Below are positions 16,510 to 27,565 of a stretch of DNA of 48,441 nucleotides, piece after piece; within the stretch, counting starts at the first letter, position 1; the number at the start of each line of letters is the position of its first letter. Source of the DNA: an uncultured Caulobacterales bacterium (lineage in GTDB: Bacteria > Pseudomonadota > Alphaproteobacteria > Caulobacterales > Caulobacteraceae); NCBI GenBank assembly GCA_903874895.1, contig CAIQUG010000028.1, positions 1-48,441 of the forward strand. The letters are read 5' to 3'. Under the pieces are notes generated by a model that was given only the letters and a program-made list of their open reading frames with translations, did no database searches and was not told the origin of the DNA. The translations under genes and the position numbers were made by a program.

Positions 16510-16883
16510 CCCCGAACCGCCACGACCGGGGTCGGGAAGCGCATCGCCGGGGACACTCGGGCGAATGGCTGGCGGCCGCCTGGTTGCTGCTCCACGGCTG
16601 GCGGATCGTCGGTTTCCGCGTCCGGACTCCACAGGGAGAAATCGACCTTCTTGCGCGCCGGGGCCGCGTTCTTGCGGTGGTGGAGGTGAAGCACCGGCGA
16701 ACGGTCGACGAGGCGTTGGCCGCTGTCGGTCACGTCCAGCAACGGCGACTGGCGAAGGCGGCGGCGGCGGTCTGTGCACAGCGGGTCCGCTGGCGCAATC
16801 TGGCGATCCGCCTCGACCTCATCGCCCTGGCACCGCGGAAGTGGCCCGTGCACGTGCCGGACGCCTGGCGAATGGACGGGTAG
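16506..16883 (+). CDS. yraN: YraN family protein (UPF0102, nuclease-like fold)
   Basis: A 125-residue protein with the PD-(D/E)xK-like core [24 protein letters not shown], which carries the conserved acidic and lysine residues of UPF0102. The N-terminal [25 protein letters not shown] matches the family's GxxGE..A...L...G motif. A nuclease role is suspected for the family but not established. Translationally coupled to rsmI by ATGA. A 100-base gap follows before gshB. Confidence 0.92.
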   Translation: MTPNRHDRGREAHRRGHSGEWLAAAWLLLHGWRIVGFRVRTPQGEIDLLARRGRVLAVVEVKHRRTVDEALAAVGHVQQRRLAKAAAAVCAQRVRWRNLAIRLDLIALAPRKWPVHVPDAWRMDG

Positions 16884-16983
16884 GAGGCCAGGGATTGCAC
16901 CGTCCGCAAATTTCTCCGGCCCGGGAGTTCCCAACCGGGGGGGAATGCCCGTAGATGGGCCTCGAAATATTGAAGGATTCCGC

Positions 16984-17931
16984 ATGTCTCTGAAGGTCGC
17001 GATCCAGATGGACCCGGTGGGCGCGGTCAATCCGCTGACCGACACCAGCTATCTGATGGCCCTGAACGCCCAGGCCCGCGGGCACCGTCTGTGGACCTAC
17101 CAGCCGGACCGCCTGGCCCTCGAGGGCAACCGGGTCACCGCGCGCGGCCGCAGCCTCGAGGTCCGGGACGGCCAGACCCCGGCCGTGGGGGAAGGCGAAA
17201 TCGAGATTCTGGAGCTGGCCGAGTTCGACGTCGTGCTCATGCGTCAGGACCCGCCCTTCGACCTCGCCTACATCACCGCGACCCACATTCTGGAGCACAT
17301 CCATCCTTCGACCCTCGTGGTCAACGATCCCGCATCGGTCCGCAATGCGCCTGAAAAACTGCTGGTCACGCACTTCCCCGGGGTTCAGCCCCCGACCCTG
17401 GTGACCCGGGACATGGATGCGATCCTCGATTTCCGTGGGCGGTACCCGGACATGATCCTGAAGCCCCTGTATGGCGGCGGCGGGTCCGGGGTCGCGCGAC
17501 TGAAACCGGACGACAGCAATCTCGATGCGATGCTGGAGCTTCACTTCGCCATCAGTCGCGACCCGGTGATCTGCCAGGCCTTCCTCCCCGCGGTCACCAA
17601 GGGCGACAAGCGCATCCTGATCGTGGACGGGGAGCCCGTGGGAGCCATCAACCGCGTGCCCGCCGAGGGCCAGATCCGCTCCAACCTGCGGGTCGGCGGA
17701 TCGGCAGAGGCTGTGGACCTGACCGCCCGCGACCGGGAGCTGTGCGGGATCATCGGCCCGACCCTGAAGGCGCAAGGTCTGATGTTCGTCGGCGTGGACG
17801 TGATCGGCGACTATCTGACGGAAATCAACGTGACCTCACCCACAGGGGCCCAGCAGCTGAAGCGTTTCACCGGGATCGACGCCACCGCCATCATGTGGGA
17901 CCGGATCGAGGCCCTCCGGGCCGCGCGCTGA
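16984..17931 (+). CDS. gshB: Glutathione synthetase
   Basis: ATP-grasp ligase joining gamma-glutamylcysteine and glycine. 315 residues, as in the family. Motifs seen: the N-terminal [58 protein letters not shown], the glycine-rich ATP loop [35 protein letters not shown] and the metal/nucleotide site [18 protein letters not shown]. mutS begins 7 bases after its stop, so they may be co-transcribed. Confidence 0.97.
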   Translation: MSLKVAIQMDPVGAVNPLTDTSYLMALNAQARGHRLWTYQPDRLALEGNRVTARGRSLEVRDGQTPAVGEGEIEILELAEFDVVLMRQDPPFDLAYITATHILEHIHPSTLVVNDPASVRNAPEKLLVTHFPGVQPPTLVTRDMDAILDFRGRYPDMILKPLYGGGGSGVARLKPDDSNLDAMLELHFAISRDPVICQAFLPAVTKGDKRILIVDGEPVGAINRVPAEGQIRSNLRVGGSAEAVDLTARDRELCGIIGPTLKAQGLMFVGVDVIGDYLTEINVTSPTGAQQLKRFTGIDATAIMWDRIEALRAAR

Positions 17932-17938
17932 GGCAGCG

Positions 17939-20629
17939 ATGACGGAGACCCTTCCGGCCGCGCCACCGCTGAACGCTGCAGGCGCCACCCCGGTGATGCA
18001 GCAGTTCTTCGACGTCAAGCAGCGGCATCCCGAAGCCCTGATCTTCTTCCGCATGGGCGACTTCTACGAACTGTTCTTCGATGATGCGCGGAAGGCGGCA
18101 GAGGCCCTCGGCATCACTCTGACCTACCGGGGCAAGCACGCCGGCGAGGACATTCCCATGGCCGGCGTTCCGGTCCATGCGGCTGATGCCTATCTGGCCA
18201 AGCTGATCCGGGCCGGGTTTCGGGTGGCAGTCTGCGAGCAGCTGGAAGATCCCGCCGAGGCCCGCAAGCGCGGGTCCAAGGCGGTGGTCCGGCGGGACGT
18301 GGTCCGCGTGGTCACGCCGGGCACTCTCACCGAGGATACGTTGCTGGACGCCCGGGGTGCGAACCGCCTGGCCGCCGTTGCGGTTCGCGCGGGGCAGGCG
18401 GCGGTCGCCACCGCGGAGCTGTCGACCGGCGAAGTCTGGTCCTTCCAGCTGGAGGTCAGTGCGCTGGCCCCCATGCTGGCAAGTCTTCGTCCGACGGAGA
18501 CGCTGGTGCCGGACCGGATGCTGGCGGATGCTGCCCTCGTGGCAGCACTGAAGGCCGGGGGTGGCGTTCTGCAGCCCATGCCGGGTGCCCTGGCCGATCC
18601 GGCGGCTTCGGATGCCCGGGTCCGTCGCCTCTACGGGGTCGACACCCTGGACGGCTTCGGCGGGCTGAGTTCCGCCGAAGTGGTGGCGCTGGGCCTGATT
18701 GCCGCCCACCTGGAAATGACGCAGGCCGGTCGCCTGCCGGCCCTGGCGGCGCCACGCCGCGCCGCCGGTGCCCAGTCCATGGCCATCGACCCGGCGACCC
18801 GAACGAGCCTCGAGATCGACCGGACGACGACAGGGGCCCGGGAGGGGTCCCTGCTGTCTGTGATCGACCGGACGGTCACCGCGCCCGGTGCCCGCCTGCT
18901 GGCCGACCGGATCTCCCGGCCGCTGATGTCGGTCGAGGCCATCAATGCACGCCTCGACTCCGTGGCCTTCCTCAAGTCCGACAGACGACTGCGAGAGGAT
19001 CTGCGCACGCACCTCAAGGCCGCCGGCGACATGGCCCGTAGCCTGTCGCGGCTCGCGCTGGGCCGTGGCGGCCCGAGAGACCTCGGAATCCTTCGGGCCG
19101 GCCTGGCCGCCGGGGAGGCGATCTGTGCCCGCTTCGGACGGGATCGTTCGCCCCTGGACAGCCTTCCGGCGGAACTGGCCACCGCCCTGGATGACCTGAC
19201 CCTGTCGCGGTCGCCCGAACTGGCGCATCTGGCGCAGGAGCTCGCCCTCGGCCTGGATGCGGACCTGCCGTTGCTGGCGCGGGACGGGGGGTTCGTCGCC
19301 CGGGGCTATCGCCCTGATCTGGACCAGACCCGCGGGCTCCGGGATGACAGCCGCCGGGTCGTCGCCCATCTCGAAGCGCGCCTGCAGAAGGAAACGGGCC
19401 TCGGCCTGAAGATCCGGCACAATGCGGTGCTGGGATATTTCGTCGACACGACCGCCAAGCAGGCCGAGACGCTGTTCCAACCCCCGTGGACCACCAGCTT
19501 CATCCACCGCCAGACAACCGCCAATCAGGTGCGCTTCACCACCACGGAACTGGCAGACCTGGACGCCCGGATATCCCAGGCGGCGGACCGCACCCGGGCC
19601 ATGGAACTGGAGACCTTCGAGGCCTTCCGTGCCCAGGTCGAACAGCTGGCGGACCCGATCCGTCAGGCTGCCTTTGCACTCTCGGTTCTGGATGTGGCGG
19701 CTGCGCTCGCGGAGTGGGCCGATGAGGCAGACGCGGTCCGCCCCCAGCTCGACACCTCCACGGCGTTCGAGGTCGAGGGCGCGCGCCACCCGGTGGTCGA
19801 GCAGGCCGTCCGGCGCAGTGGCGAGCCCTACACTCCCAATGACTGCCGGTTGGACGGATCGGGTCAGTCGGCGGCGCGTCTCGCCATCGTCACGGGCCCG
19901 AACATGGCCGGAAAATCCACCTTCCTGCGCCAGAATGCCCTGCTGGCCGTCCTCGCACAGGCGGGGGCCTTCGTGCCCGCCCGCCGGTTCCGCCTCGGTC
20001 TGGTGGATCGCCTGTTCAGTCGGGTCGGGGCGGGGGATGACCTGTCCCGTGGCCGGTCGACCTTCATGATGGAGATGGTGGAGACCGCCGCGATCCTCAC
20101 CCAGTCCACCGATCGCTCCCTCGTGGTGCTGGACGAGATCGGCCGCGGCACCGCCACCTATGACGGTCTCGCCATCGCCTGGGCCGCTGCCGAGGCGCTG
20201 CATGACGTCAATCGCTGCCGAACCCTCTTTGCCACCCACTATCATGAGCTGGCCCAGCTTCAGGGCCGGCTGGGGCATGTGAGCAACCTGTCCCTCCGGG
20301 CGCGGGAATGGAACGGCGACCTCGTCTTCCTGCACGAGGCGGTGGAGGGGGCGGCGGATCGGTCCTATGGCGTGCAGGTCGCCCGCCTGGCCGGCGTACC
20401 CCCCGCCGTGGTGGCCCGGGCGAGGGAGGTCCTGCAACGCCTCGAGGCCACGCCGAGCTCTCCGGCACGGCTGGACGACCTTCCCCTGTTTGCGGAGCGG
20501 GCGCCCGCGGTGGTTGTCCAGCCGTCCCGGGTTGAGCAGGCCCTGCGGGACCTGGAGCCGGACGCGCTCTCGCCGAGGGAGGCCCTCGAAGCCCTCTACA
20601 GGCTCCGCTCCCTCCTGACCGAAACCTGA
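17939..20629 (+). CDS. mutS: DNA mismatch repair protein MutS
   Basis: Mismatch recognition ATPase, 896 residues. The N-terminal domain holds the mismatch-wedging Phe-x-Glu motif in [20 protein letters not shown]. The core lever/clamp includes [20 protein letters not shown]. The ATPase domain has Walker [20 protein letters not shown] (~650), [15 protein letters not shown], Walker [21 protein letters not shown] (~730) and the ATHYHEL switch. The C-terminus ends with a probable beta-clamp/tetramer region. Length agrees with alphaproteobacterial MutS (about 880-910). A long minus-strand open frame opposite is a GC-bias shadow. Confidence 0.98.
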   Translation: MTETLPAAPPLNAAGATPVMQQFFDVKQRHPEALIFFRMGDFYELFFDDARKAAEALGITLTYRGKHAGEDIPMAGVPVHAADAYLAKLIRAGFRVAVCEQLEDPAEARKRGSKAVVRRDVVRVVTPGTLTEDTLLDARGANRLAAVAVRAGQAAVATAELSTGEVWSFQLEVSALAPMLASLRPTETLVPDRMLADAALVAALKAGGGVLQPMPGALADPAASDARVRRLYGVDTLDGFGGLSSAEVVALGLIAAHLEMTQAGRLPALAAPRRAAGAQSMAIDPATRTSLEIDRTTTGAREGSLLSVIDRTVTAPGARLLADRISRPLMSVEAINARLDSVAFLKSDRRLREDLRTHLKAAGDMARSLSRLALGRGGPRDLGILRAGLAAGEAICARFGRDRSPLDSLPAELATALDDLTLSRSPELAHLAQELALGLDADLPLLARDGGFVARGYRPDLDQTRGLRDDSRRVVAHLEARLQKETGLGLKIRHNAVLGYFVDTTAKQAETLFQPPWTTSFIHRQTTANQVRFTTTELADLDARISQAADRTRAMELETFEAFRAQVEQLADPIRQAAFALSVLDVAAALAEWADEADAVRPQLDTSTAFEVEGARHPVVEQAVRRSGEPYTPNDCRLDGSGQSAARLAIVTGPNMAGKSTFLRQNALLAVLAQAGAFVPARRFRLGLVDRLFSRVGAGDDLSRGRSTFMMEMVETAAILTQSTDRSLVVLDEIGRGTATYDGLAIAWAAAEALHDVNRCRTLFATHYHELAQLQGRLGHVSNLSLRAREWNGDLVFLHEAVEGAADRSYGVQVARLAGVPPAVVARAREVLQRLEATPSSPARLDDLPLFAERAPAVVVQPSRVEQALRDLEPDALSPREALEALYRLRSLLTET

Positions 20630-20686
20630 ATCGCCGGACGGCCCTTCGGCCATTGCGCCGACGCCAAACCGGCCTAACGTGCATCC

Positions 20687-23542
20687 ATGGCCCGTCGCCT
20701 TCGCCCCACCCGCATCGAACACGTCGTCGACGGTCACCGTCTGCGCGCCCAGCTGACGACCGCCGCGCTCGACGCCCTTGGAGACGAGGCCGAGCAGCGG
20801 CGGCGGGCCCTGGACGTCCTGCGGGCCGCGCTGTTCCGCGGCCGGATGATCACCAAGGAGCGGCTGGAGGCGGGGGCCGGCGGCATCGAGACGGCCCAGC
20901 TCCTCAGCCACGTGGTCGACGAGGTGATCACCGCCCTCTACGACTTCACGACGGTGCACATCTTCCGGGCGCGGAACCCGACGGAGGGCGAACGCCTCGC
21001 CCTGCTCGCGGTGGGGGGCTACGGCCGTGGCGCCCTGGCGCCCTTTTCCGATGTCGATCTCCTGTTCCTGCGGCCCTACAAGCAGACACCCCATGCGGAG
21101 AGCGTGATCGAGTACATGCTCTACGCCTTGTGGGACCTCGGCTTCAAGGTCGGCCACGCATCCCGGACAGTGGAGGAGTGCGTCCGCCTGGCGCGGGAGG
21201 ATTACACCATCCGCACCGCGCTGCTGGAGGCCCGCCATCTGACCGGTGACGAGACGCTGAGCGACGACCTGCGCCGCCGCTTTCGCAGGGACGTGGCTGA
21301 CGGCACCGGAGCGGAGTTCGTCGCGGCCAAGCTCAAGGAGCGGGATGATCGTCATGCCCGTGCCGGTGCATCCCGCTACATGGTCGAGCCCAATGTGAAG
21401 GAGGGCAAGGGCGGGTTACGCGACCTCAACACCCTGTTCTGGATCGCCCAGTACCTCCACCCGTCCGACCGTCCGGCCGAATTCATTCGCCTGGAGGAAT
21501 TCACCACCCGGGAACTCAAGGCCTTCATCCGGGCCTTCGACTTCCTGTGGGCGGTGCGCGCCCACCTGCATTATGCCACCGGGCGGGCCGAGGAACGCCT
21601 GTCCTTCGACCTGCAGCCGGAGATCGCGCGGCGCATGGGCTATCTCGACCGTCCGACGCGAGATGGCGGGTCAGAGCCCCTCGAGACAGGGGTCGAGCGC
21701 TTCATGCGCCGCTATTTCCTGATTGCGCGGGAGGTTGGCTCCCTGACCCGGGTGTTCTGCGCCAAACTCGAGGCCGACCAGGCCAAGCGCAGCCCGCAGG
21801 GGCTGTCCCGCTTCCTTCCGCAGCGGTTCCGAAACGGTCGCAAGGTGGTGGCGCCCGGCTTTCTCGAGGAGTCCGGGCGGCTGAGCATCGCCGATCCCGG
21901 CGTGCTGGCCAGCGACCCCATCAAGATGCTGTCGCTGTTCCGGCTGGCGGACAAGACGAACCACGACCTGCACCCGGACGCCTTTTCCGCGGTCAGCCGA
22001 TCGCTGAGCCTGATAACCCCGCGGCTGAGACGGGATCCGGTGGCGGCGGAGGTGTTCCTCGACATCCTGAGCCGGGGCCGACACACCTTCAAGACCCTCG
22101 AACTGATGAACGAAGCGGGCTTGCTGGGGCGTTATCTGCCGGAGTTCGGGCGGGTCGTGGCCCAGATGCAGTTCAACATGTACCACTCCTACACGGTCGA
22201 CGAGCACACGCTGCGCGCCGTCGGCGTGATGGCGGACATCATGGCTGGCCGGCTGGTGGAGGATCATCCGCTGGCCGTGTCCATCGCGCCGATGGTGGAA
22301 GACGTCGAGGTCCTGTTCCTGGCCATGCTGCTGCACGATACCGGCAAGGGCGGGGAGGGGGGCCAGGAGCTGGCGGGTGCCCGGGCGGCCCGGTCTGCTT
22401 GCGAACGCCTCGGGCTGTCCCCGACCCGGGTTGAAGCGGTGGCCTGGCTCGTCGAGCATCACCTGGTCATGTCGGACTTTGCGCAGAAGCGGGATGTGAC
22501 GGACCCGAGAACCGTCGCCGATTTCGTGCGTATCGTGCAGGACCCGGAGCGGCTTCGGGCCCTGCTGATCCTGACCGTCTGTGACATCCGCGCCGTCGGC
22601 CCGGGTGTGTGGAACGGCTGGAAGGGCCAGTTGCTGCGGGATCTCTATGCCGCCAGCGAGGCCACGTTCCGGGGCGGGCGCTCGGACGCTGCGGCCGAGC
22701 AGGCCCGCCGGGCCCAGGCCGATGCTGCCCGCGCCGCCCTGGTCAGTTGGACCGGCGACCCGACGCCGGAATTGCGGGTCTGGGCTCAGCAGATGGAGGA
22801 CGCCTATTTCATGGCCTTCTCCCCCGAGGAACAGATGCGGCACTATGCCCTGATCGGGCGGGCCGCGACCCAGGGCGGGGCCGCTGCGTCATCGGAAATC
22901 CGCCGGGATTCGCCAGTGGCGGAAGTCTCCGTGGCGGCCCTTGACCGGCGCGGGCTGTTCGCCGATCTGGCCGGCGTCATGGCCGGGATGGGCGCCAATG
23001 TCGTCGGGGCCCGGGTCTATACCTCCAGCGCAGGTCAGGCTCTCGATATCTTTCTGGTCCAGGACATGGCCGGAGGACCGTTCGGCTGCGACCATCCGCA
23101 GGGAACGGCGCGTCTGGTCGAGGCCCTCGAGGCGGCCGGGCGCGGGGAGCCGGCCCGGATCGAGGCGGTGCGCTGGTCCGACCCGGGCCGCGCGGCGGCG
23201 TTCTCCGTGGCCTCCACTGTCTCGGTGGACAACAACGCTTCGGAAAGTGCGACGGTGATCGAAGTGTCCGGCCGGGACCGGCCCGGTCTGCTGGAAGCCC
23301 TGGCCCGCACCTTCGCCACGGCGGAACTCACCATCCAGTCCGCGCATATCGACTGCTATGGGGAACGTGCGGTCGACGCCTTCTATGTGGCGACCCTGGA
23401 TGGTGGAAAGCTCGAGGATCCACGCCGTATCAGCCCGCTGCGGGAAAGCCTCATGACCGTCCTGCAGGAGGGTGAACCGGATCCGGCCAGTGCGTCGGCG
23501 CGGCCGAAGCGGCAGAAGGCCCGGGCCAGCGTCGGCCGCTGA
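20687..23542 (+). CDS. glnD: [Protein-PII] uridylyltransferase / uridylyl-removing enzyme
   Basis: Glutamine sensor that uridylylates and deuridylylates PII proteins, controlling nitrogen assimilation. The 951-residue product shows the nucleotidyltransferase motif VGGYGRGALAPFSDVDLLFL (~110) with its DxD, the linker NVKEGKGGLRDLNTLFWIAQ, an HD hydrolase domain (VLFLAMLLHDTGKGGEGG, ~550), and two C-terminal ACT domains beginning VSVAALDRRGLFADLAGVMA (~745) and VIEVSGRDRPGLLEALARTF (~856). All four catalytic and sensory parts are intact. A possible PII gene is not in the window. Confidence 0.97.
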   Translation: MARRLRPTRIEHVVDGHRLRAQLTTAALDALGDEAEQRRRALDVLRAALFRGRMITKERLEAGAGGIETAQLLSHVVDEVITALYDFTTVHIFRARNPTEGERLALLAVGGYGRGALAPFSDVDLLFLRPYKQTPHAESVIEYMLYALWDLGFKVGHASRTVEECVRLAREDYTIRTALLEARHLTGDETLSDDLRRRFRRDVADGTGAEFVAAKLKERDDRHARAGASRYMVEPNVKEGKGGLRDLNTLFWIAQYLHPSDRPAEFIRLEEFTTRELKAFIRAFDFLWAVRAHLHYATGRAEERLSFDLQPEIARRMGYLDRPTRDGGSEPLETGVERFMRRYFLIAREVGSLTRVFCAKLEADQAKRSPQGLSRFLPQRFRNGRKVVAPGFLEESGRLSIADPGVLASDPIKMLSLFRLADKTNHDLHPDAFSAVSRSLSLITPRLRRDPVAAEVFLDILSRGRHTFKTLELMNEAGLLGRYLPEFGRVVAQMQFNMYHSYTVDEHTLRAVGVMADIMAGRLVEDHPLAVSIAPMVEDVEVLFLAMLLHDTGKGGEGGQELAGARAARSACERLGLSPTRVEAVAWLVEHHLVMSDFAQKRDVTDPRTVADFVRIVQDPERLRALLILTVCDIRAVGPGVWNGWKGQLLRDLYAASEATFRGGRSDAAAEQARRAQADAARAALVSWTGDPTPELRVWAQQMEDAYFMAFSPEEQMRHYALIGRAATQGGAAASSEIRRDSPVAEVSVAALDRRGLFADLAGVMAGMGANVVGARVYTSSAGQALDIFLVQDMAGGPFGCDHPQGTARLVEALEAAGRGEPARIEAVRWSDPGRAAAFSVASTVSVDNNASESATVIEVSGRDRPGLLEALARTFATAELTIQSAHIDCYGERAVDAFYVATLDGGKLEDPRRISPLRESLMTVLQEGEPDPASASARPKRQKARASVGR

Positions 23543-23602
23543 CCATCGCGCCCCGGAGCGGGACGGGAGGCCCGGTCCGGTCGTCCTGTCCGGCCGTCGG
23601 CC

Positions 23603-24850
23603 TCAGCCCAGCGCCAGTGATCGCGGCAGATCCCCGGCGGCGGCACCCGCCTCGCGTGCCAGGACGCGCCGGATCGCCGGGGAGCGATCCGCGACGCTGA
23701 GGGCCAGGCCACGTATCCAGCGCAGACTGTCATGGTCGTTCGAGAAGACGCGGGCGATGAGATCGGCCGCAGTGACGGCGCCCGCCACGTCCAGCCGCCG
23801 CCACCGGGCATAGCGATCCAGGACCAGGCTGCCGCCGATGTCTTCGCCCAGGTCCCGCGCGTCAGACAGCACCTCCGTCAAGGCCGCCACATCCTTGAGA
23901 CCGAGATTGAGGCCCTGACCGGAGATCGGATGCAGCCCGTGAGCCGCATCCCCCACCAGGGCCAATCGATCACCGGTCACGGCGCTGACCCGCTGAAGGG
24001 ACAACGGATAGGCGAACCGCGGGCCGATCAGGGTCGGCCGGCCGAGGTCATCGCCGAAGCGTCGGGCGAGCAATGCGGTGAATGCCGCTTCCGGCATGGA
24101 CTGGAGTGCCCGGGCGCGATCGTTCCTCTCCGTCCAGACGAGGGACGCGCGGTCTCCGGTCAGGGGAAGGATCGCCAGGGGGCCAGCGGGCATGAAGTGC
24201 TGCCAGGCGGTGCCGTCGTGGCGCTTCGCCAGGGCCACCGTCGCCACGACACCGGTCTGGCCGTATCCGGACGTTTCCGCCCTGATGCCGGCAGTCTGGC
24301 GCAGGACGGATCGCCGACCTTCGGAACTGACCAGAAGCTTCGCGCTGACCGTTTGGCCCGTGTCGAGCCGGAGACGTCCGCCATTGGCCGCGATGTCGGC
24401 ACCCGTCACTCCGGCGGGTCTCAGGACCGTGACGCCGGACCGGGCCAGGGCGGCCAGAAGGGCGGACAGGACCTGAGTGTTCTCAATCAACCAGCCCAGA
24501 GGCTCGCCCGCCTCGGAGTCCCCGAGGTCCTTCGCAGAGATGCTGAGGCGCACGGGCAGGGTTGCGCCCGCGCCGGCACCCGGTGCCGGCCCATCGGTCA
24601 CCACGATCCGTTCCATGGGCTGGGCCGCAGCCTGAAGTCGGGCATCAAGGCCAAGGTTGCGCCATTGTCGCATCGCGGTGAAGGCGATCGCCGAGGCGCG
24701 GCCGTCAAACGCCGTGGCCTCCATGGCGACCGGCAGGTTGGCGTCTACCAGGGCGACGGAGAAGCCCGCCTGGTCCAAGGCCAGGGCCAGGGTGGCTCCG
24801 GTCAACCCGCCGCCTGCGATGGCGACATCAAATTCGGTCTCGATGTGCAT
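23603..24850 (-). CDS. UbiH/UbiF/COQ6-type FAD monooxygenase (ubiquinone synthesis)
   Basis: FAD-dependent aromatic-ring hydroxylase of the Ubi family, 415 residues. The N-terminal dinucleotide loop VAIAGGGLTGATLALALDQA, the middle STxTA-like region LLVSSEGRRSVLRQTAGI, and the second FAD motif LVGDAAHGLHPISGQGLNLG are all present, the last being diagnostic for UbiH/UbiF/UbiI/UbiM/UbiL enzymes. Which carbon of the ubiquinone ring it hydroxylates cannot be told: Alphaproteobacteria mix UbiL, UbiM and other types. It is transcribed alone, facing glnD and divergent from ftsK across 163 bases. Confidence 0.92.
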   Translation of the reverse strand: MHIETEFDVAIAGGGLTGATLALALDQAGFSVALVDANLPVAMEATAFDGRASAIAFTAMRQWRNLGLDARLQAAAQPMERIVVTDGPAPGAGAGATLPVRLSISAKDLGDSEAGEPLGWLIENTQVLSALLAALARSGVTVLRPAGVTGADIAANGGRLRLDTGQTVSAKLLVSSEGRRSVLRQTAGIRAETSGYGQTGVVATVALAKRHDGTAWQHFMPAGPLAILPLTGDRASLVWTERNDRARALQSMPEAAFTALLARRFGDDLGRPTLIGPRFAYPLSLQRVSAVTGDRLALVGDAAHGLHPISGQGLNLGLKDVAALTEVLSDARDLGEDIGGSLVLDRYARWRRLDVAGAVTAADLIARVFSNDHDSLRWIRGLALSVADRSPAIRRVLAREAGAAAGDLPRSLALG

Positions 24851-25013
24851 GGGTCCTATCTGGCCCTTCCGACCCGTCAGGTCCAGATCACCCGGCCTTA
24901 CAATCCGGGGTCCCGTCCCGAACCTCCGCGCCTGGTAAACGCGACATTAACGGCTGTTGGCTCAGGGTTGCGGCTTCGCCGCTTCCCCGGACTGCGCAAT
25001 CGGAGATCTGAGT

Positions 25014-27476
25014 ATGGCCAATACGGCTGCCGAGCAACCGGCGCATCTGCTGCTCCAGACCTGGTCCAGCCTGCGTCTGGTCTGGCGTGCCTCCTGGACG
25101 ACGCGCCTGCGGGGGGGTGCGACGGCCCTGTTCGGGCTGGCCCTGCTGATCTCGCTGATGTCCTACAATCCCGCGGACCCCAGCTGGAACGTGGCATCGG
25201 CGGACACGGTCCGAAACCTGCTCGGCCATTCCGGGGCGATCCTGGCCGATGCCGCGGTCCAGAGTCTGGGTCTGTCGGCCTGGATTCTGGCCCTGATCCT
25301 GATCTGCGCCGGGATTGCCCGAGCCGGTGCGCGGGATCTCGTGGCCACCGGCCCGGCCTATCGCCTGCGGCTTCTGACCGCCCTTGTCGGGGCCGTGCTC
25401 CTGTCCGTGGCCCTGGCGGGACCCCGCCCGCCGGTGATCTGGCCCCTGTCGTCGGGTCTCGGAGGATTCTGGGGCGACGGCTGCCTGTCCGGTCTCGCCA
25501 CGTTGTTGCGCATGACGGGCCTGCCCGGTGCCCGCATCATTGCCGCCGCCCTCATGGGTCTTGCGGCAGTGGGGCTTCTGGCCCGGGCCGCCGGCGTGGG
25601 GGCCGCCGATCTGATCACCGCCCGGGCACGACTGGCCGACGGAGGCGCCCAGGCCCTGTCCCTGGGAGAGCGACTGTTGGTCCGCCGCCGGGATGTGGCA
25701 GCGACCGAAGATGCCGAACCGGTCCCCGTTCCCGCCCGCACCCGCCGGGCAACGGCGGAGACGCCTCCATCGTCCATCGCGAGCTCGCCGGTGGACATTG
25801 CCGGCCGCGCTGTCCCCTCGGGGATCGACGACGACGATGACGATGATGACGACGTACCCCCCTTCGACCTGGCCCCCGCGGCCGGAGGTGCCAAGGTGGC
25901 GAGCCCCAAGTCGCCGAAACTGTCGGCCCGGGAGCAGCGGGAAAAGCAGGTGGCCTTCGACTTCGTCCAGCCCGGGGGGTTCCGCCTGCCGGAGCTGGCG
26001 ATGCTGTCCAAGGCCAAGCCCCGGATGAGCAGCATTGATGAGGGTGCGCTCCGGCAGAACGCGAAGCTCCTGGAGACGGTCCTATCCGAGTTCGGCGTCA
26101 AGGGACACATCGACCAGATCCGACCCGGTCCGGTGGTCACTCTCTACGAGATGGTGCCAGCGCCGGGGGTTAAGCACAGCCGGGTCGTCGCCCTGTCCGA
26201 CGATATCGCCCGATCCATGAGTGCCAGGGCCTGCCGGGTCGCCGTGGTGCCCGGCCGGAACGCCATCGGCGTGGAGCTTCCCAACCCCAGACGAGACACG
26301 GTCTATCTGCGGGATCTACTGGCCTCGGCGGACTACGAGAAGTCCACCGCCGCCCTGCCCCTCGCACTGGGAGAATCCATCGGCGGCGAACCCTATGTGG
26401 CCGACCTCGCGCGCATGCCGCACCTGCTGATCGCGGGCACCACTGGCTCGGGCAAGTCCGTGGGGGTCAACGCCATGATCCTGTCGGTGCTCTACCGTCT
26501 GACCCCGGACCAGTGCCGGTTCATCATGATCGATCCCAAGATGCTGGAACTGTCGGTCTATGACGGAATTCCCCATCTGCTGGCCCCGGTGGTCACCGAC
26601 CCGAAGAAGGCGATCGTCGCCCTCAAATGGACCGTGAAGGAGATGGAGGACCGCTATCGCCGCATGTCCAAGATCGGTGTGCGCAACATCGGCGGCTTCA
26701 ACGAAAAGGCCCGCGAGGCGCTGGCCCGGGGCGAGCATTTCGAGCGGACCGTCCAGACGGGCTTCGACGATGCCGGCCGCCCGATCTACGAGACCGAGAC
26801 GGTCCGCCCGGAGCCCATGCCCTATCTGGTGGTGGTCATCGACGAAGTGGCCGACCTGATGATGGTCGCGGGTAAGGACATCGAAGGTGCGGTTCAGCGC
26901 CTGGCGCAGATGGCCCGGGCCGCCGGAATTCATCTGATCATGGCTACCCAGCGTCCGTCGGTCGACGTGATCACCGGCACCATCAAGGCCAACTTCCCCA
27001 CCCGGATCAGCTTCCAGGTCACCTCCAAGATCGATGCGCGAACCATCCTGGGCGAGCAGGGTGCCGAACAACTGCTGGGCCAGGGAGACATGCTCTACAT
27101 GGCGGGCGGCGGCCGCGTGACCCGTCTGCACGGGCCCTTTGTCGCAGATGACGAGGTCGAGGCCGTGGCGAGCTTCCTTCGCCAGCAGGGTGAGCCCCAG
27201 TATCTCGACGACGTGACCGAAGGCGGTGACGACGAGGAGGGCGGCGGCGGTGACATGCCGGGCAACGGGTCCAGCGGCGACGATCTCTACGACCAGGCCG
27301 TGGCCGTTGTGACCCGGGACCGGAAGGCGTCGACCTCCTACATCCAGCGGCGCCTGCAGATCGGCTACAACCGGGCCGCCTCCCTGATCGAGCGGATGGA
27401 GAAGGAGGGGCTGGTCGGGCCGGCCAACCATGCGGGCAAGCGGGACATCCTTGCGGGACCTCCGCCGCCGGTCTGA
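25014..27476 (+). CDS. ftsK: DNA translocase FtsK
   Basis: Septum-located DNA pump that clears the chromosome terminus and activates XerCD. ATG 25014 (GGAGA 8 bases upstream) gives 820 residues. The N-terminal 200 residues hold about four membrane helices ([31 protein letters not shown] and others). The linker is short, with a run of eight aspartates (~271-279) and charged lysine-rich sequence. The motor has [16 protein letters not shown], Walker [21 protein letters not shown] (~475) and [17 protein letters not shown]. The C-terminal winged-helix gamma domain (~756-820, [20 protein letters not shown]) should read KOPS orientation motifs. Confidence 0.97.
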   Translation: MANTAAEQPAHLLLQTWSSLRLVWRASWTTRLRGGATALFGLALLISLMSYNPADPSWNVASADTVRNLLGHSGAILADAAVQSLGLSAWILALILICAGIARAGARDLVATGPAYRLRLLTALVGAVLLSVALAGPRPPVIWPLSSGLGGFWGDGCLSGLATLLRMTGLPGARIIAAALMGLAAVGLLARAAGVGAADLITARARLADGGAQALSLGERLLVRRRDVAATEDAEPVPVPARTRRATAETPPSSIASSPVDIAGRAVPSGIDDDDDDDDDVPPFDLAPAAGGAKVASPKSPKLSAREQREKQVAFDFVQPGGFRLPELAMLSKAKPRMSSIDEGALRQNAKLLETVLSEFGVKGHIDQIRPGPVVTLYEMVPAPGVKHSRVVALSDDIARSMSARACRVAVVPGRNAIGVELPNPRRDTVYLRDLLASADYEKSTAALPLALGESIGGEPYVADLARMPHLLIAGTTGSGKSVGVNAMILSVLYRLTPDQCRFIMIDPKMLELSVYDGIPHLLAPVVTDPKKAIVALKWTVKEMEDRYRRMSKIGVRNIGGFNEKAREALARGEHFERTVQTGFDDAGRPIYETETVRPEPMPYLVVVIDEVADLMMVAGKDIEGAVQRLAQMARAAGIHLIMATQRPSVDVITGTIKANFPTRISFQVTSKIDARTILGEQGAEQLLGQGDMLYMAGGGRVTRLHGPFVADDEVEAVASFLRQQGEPQYLDDVTEGGDDEEGGGGDMPGNGSSGDDLYDQAVAVVTRDRKASTSYIQRRLQIGYNRAASLIERMEKEGLVGPANHAGKRDILAGPPPPV

Positions 27477-27565
27477 CGGCGGTCCACGTCACGGTCTCGT
27501 GCGGGTGCCCTTGAATTGACGCAACATCCGTGTTCACAGGCGGCTCAGTCTTCGGAAGCTCGCCC

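Noticed and set aside
17891-21355. 1154-codon open frame on the minus strand opposite mutS/glnD
   Set aside because: It lies opposite well-conserved mutS and glnD and its translation is a Gly/Arg/Gln-rich composition typical of antisense frames in GC-rich DNA.
23543-23602. Possible bidirectional terminator between glnD and the Ubi hydroxylase
   Set aside because: GAGGC...GCCTC arms are far apart with a GC-rich interior and no T-run; not convincing.
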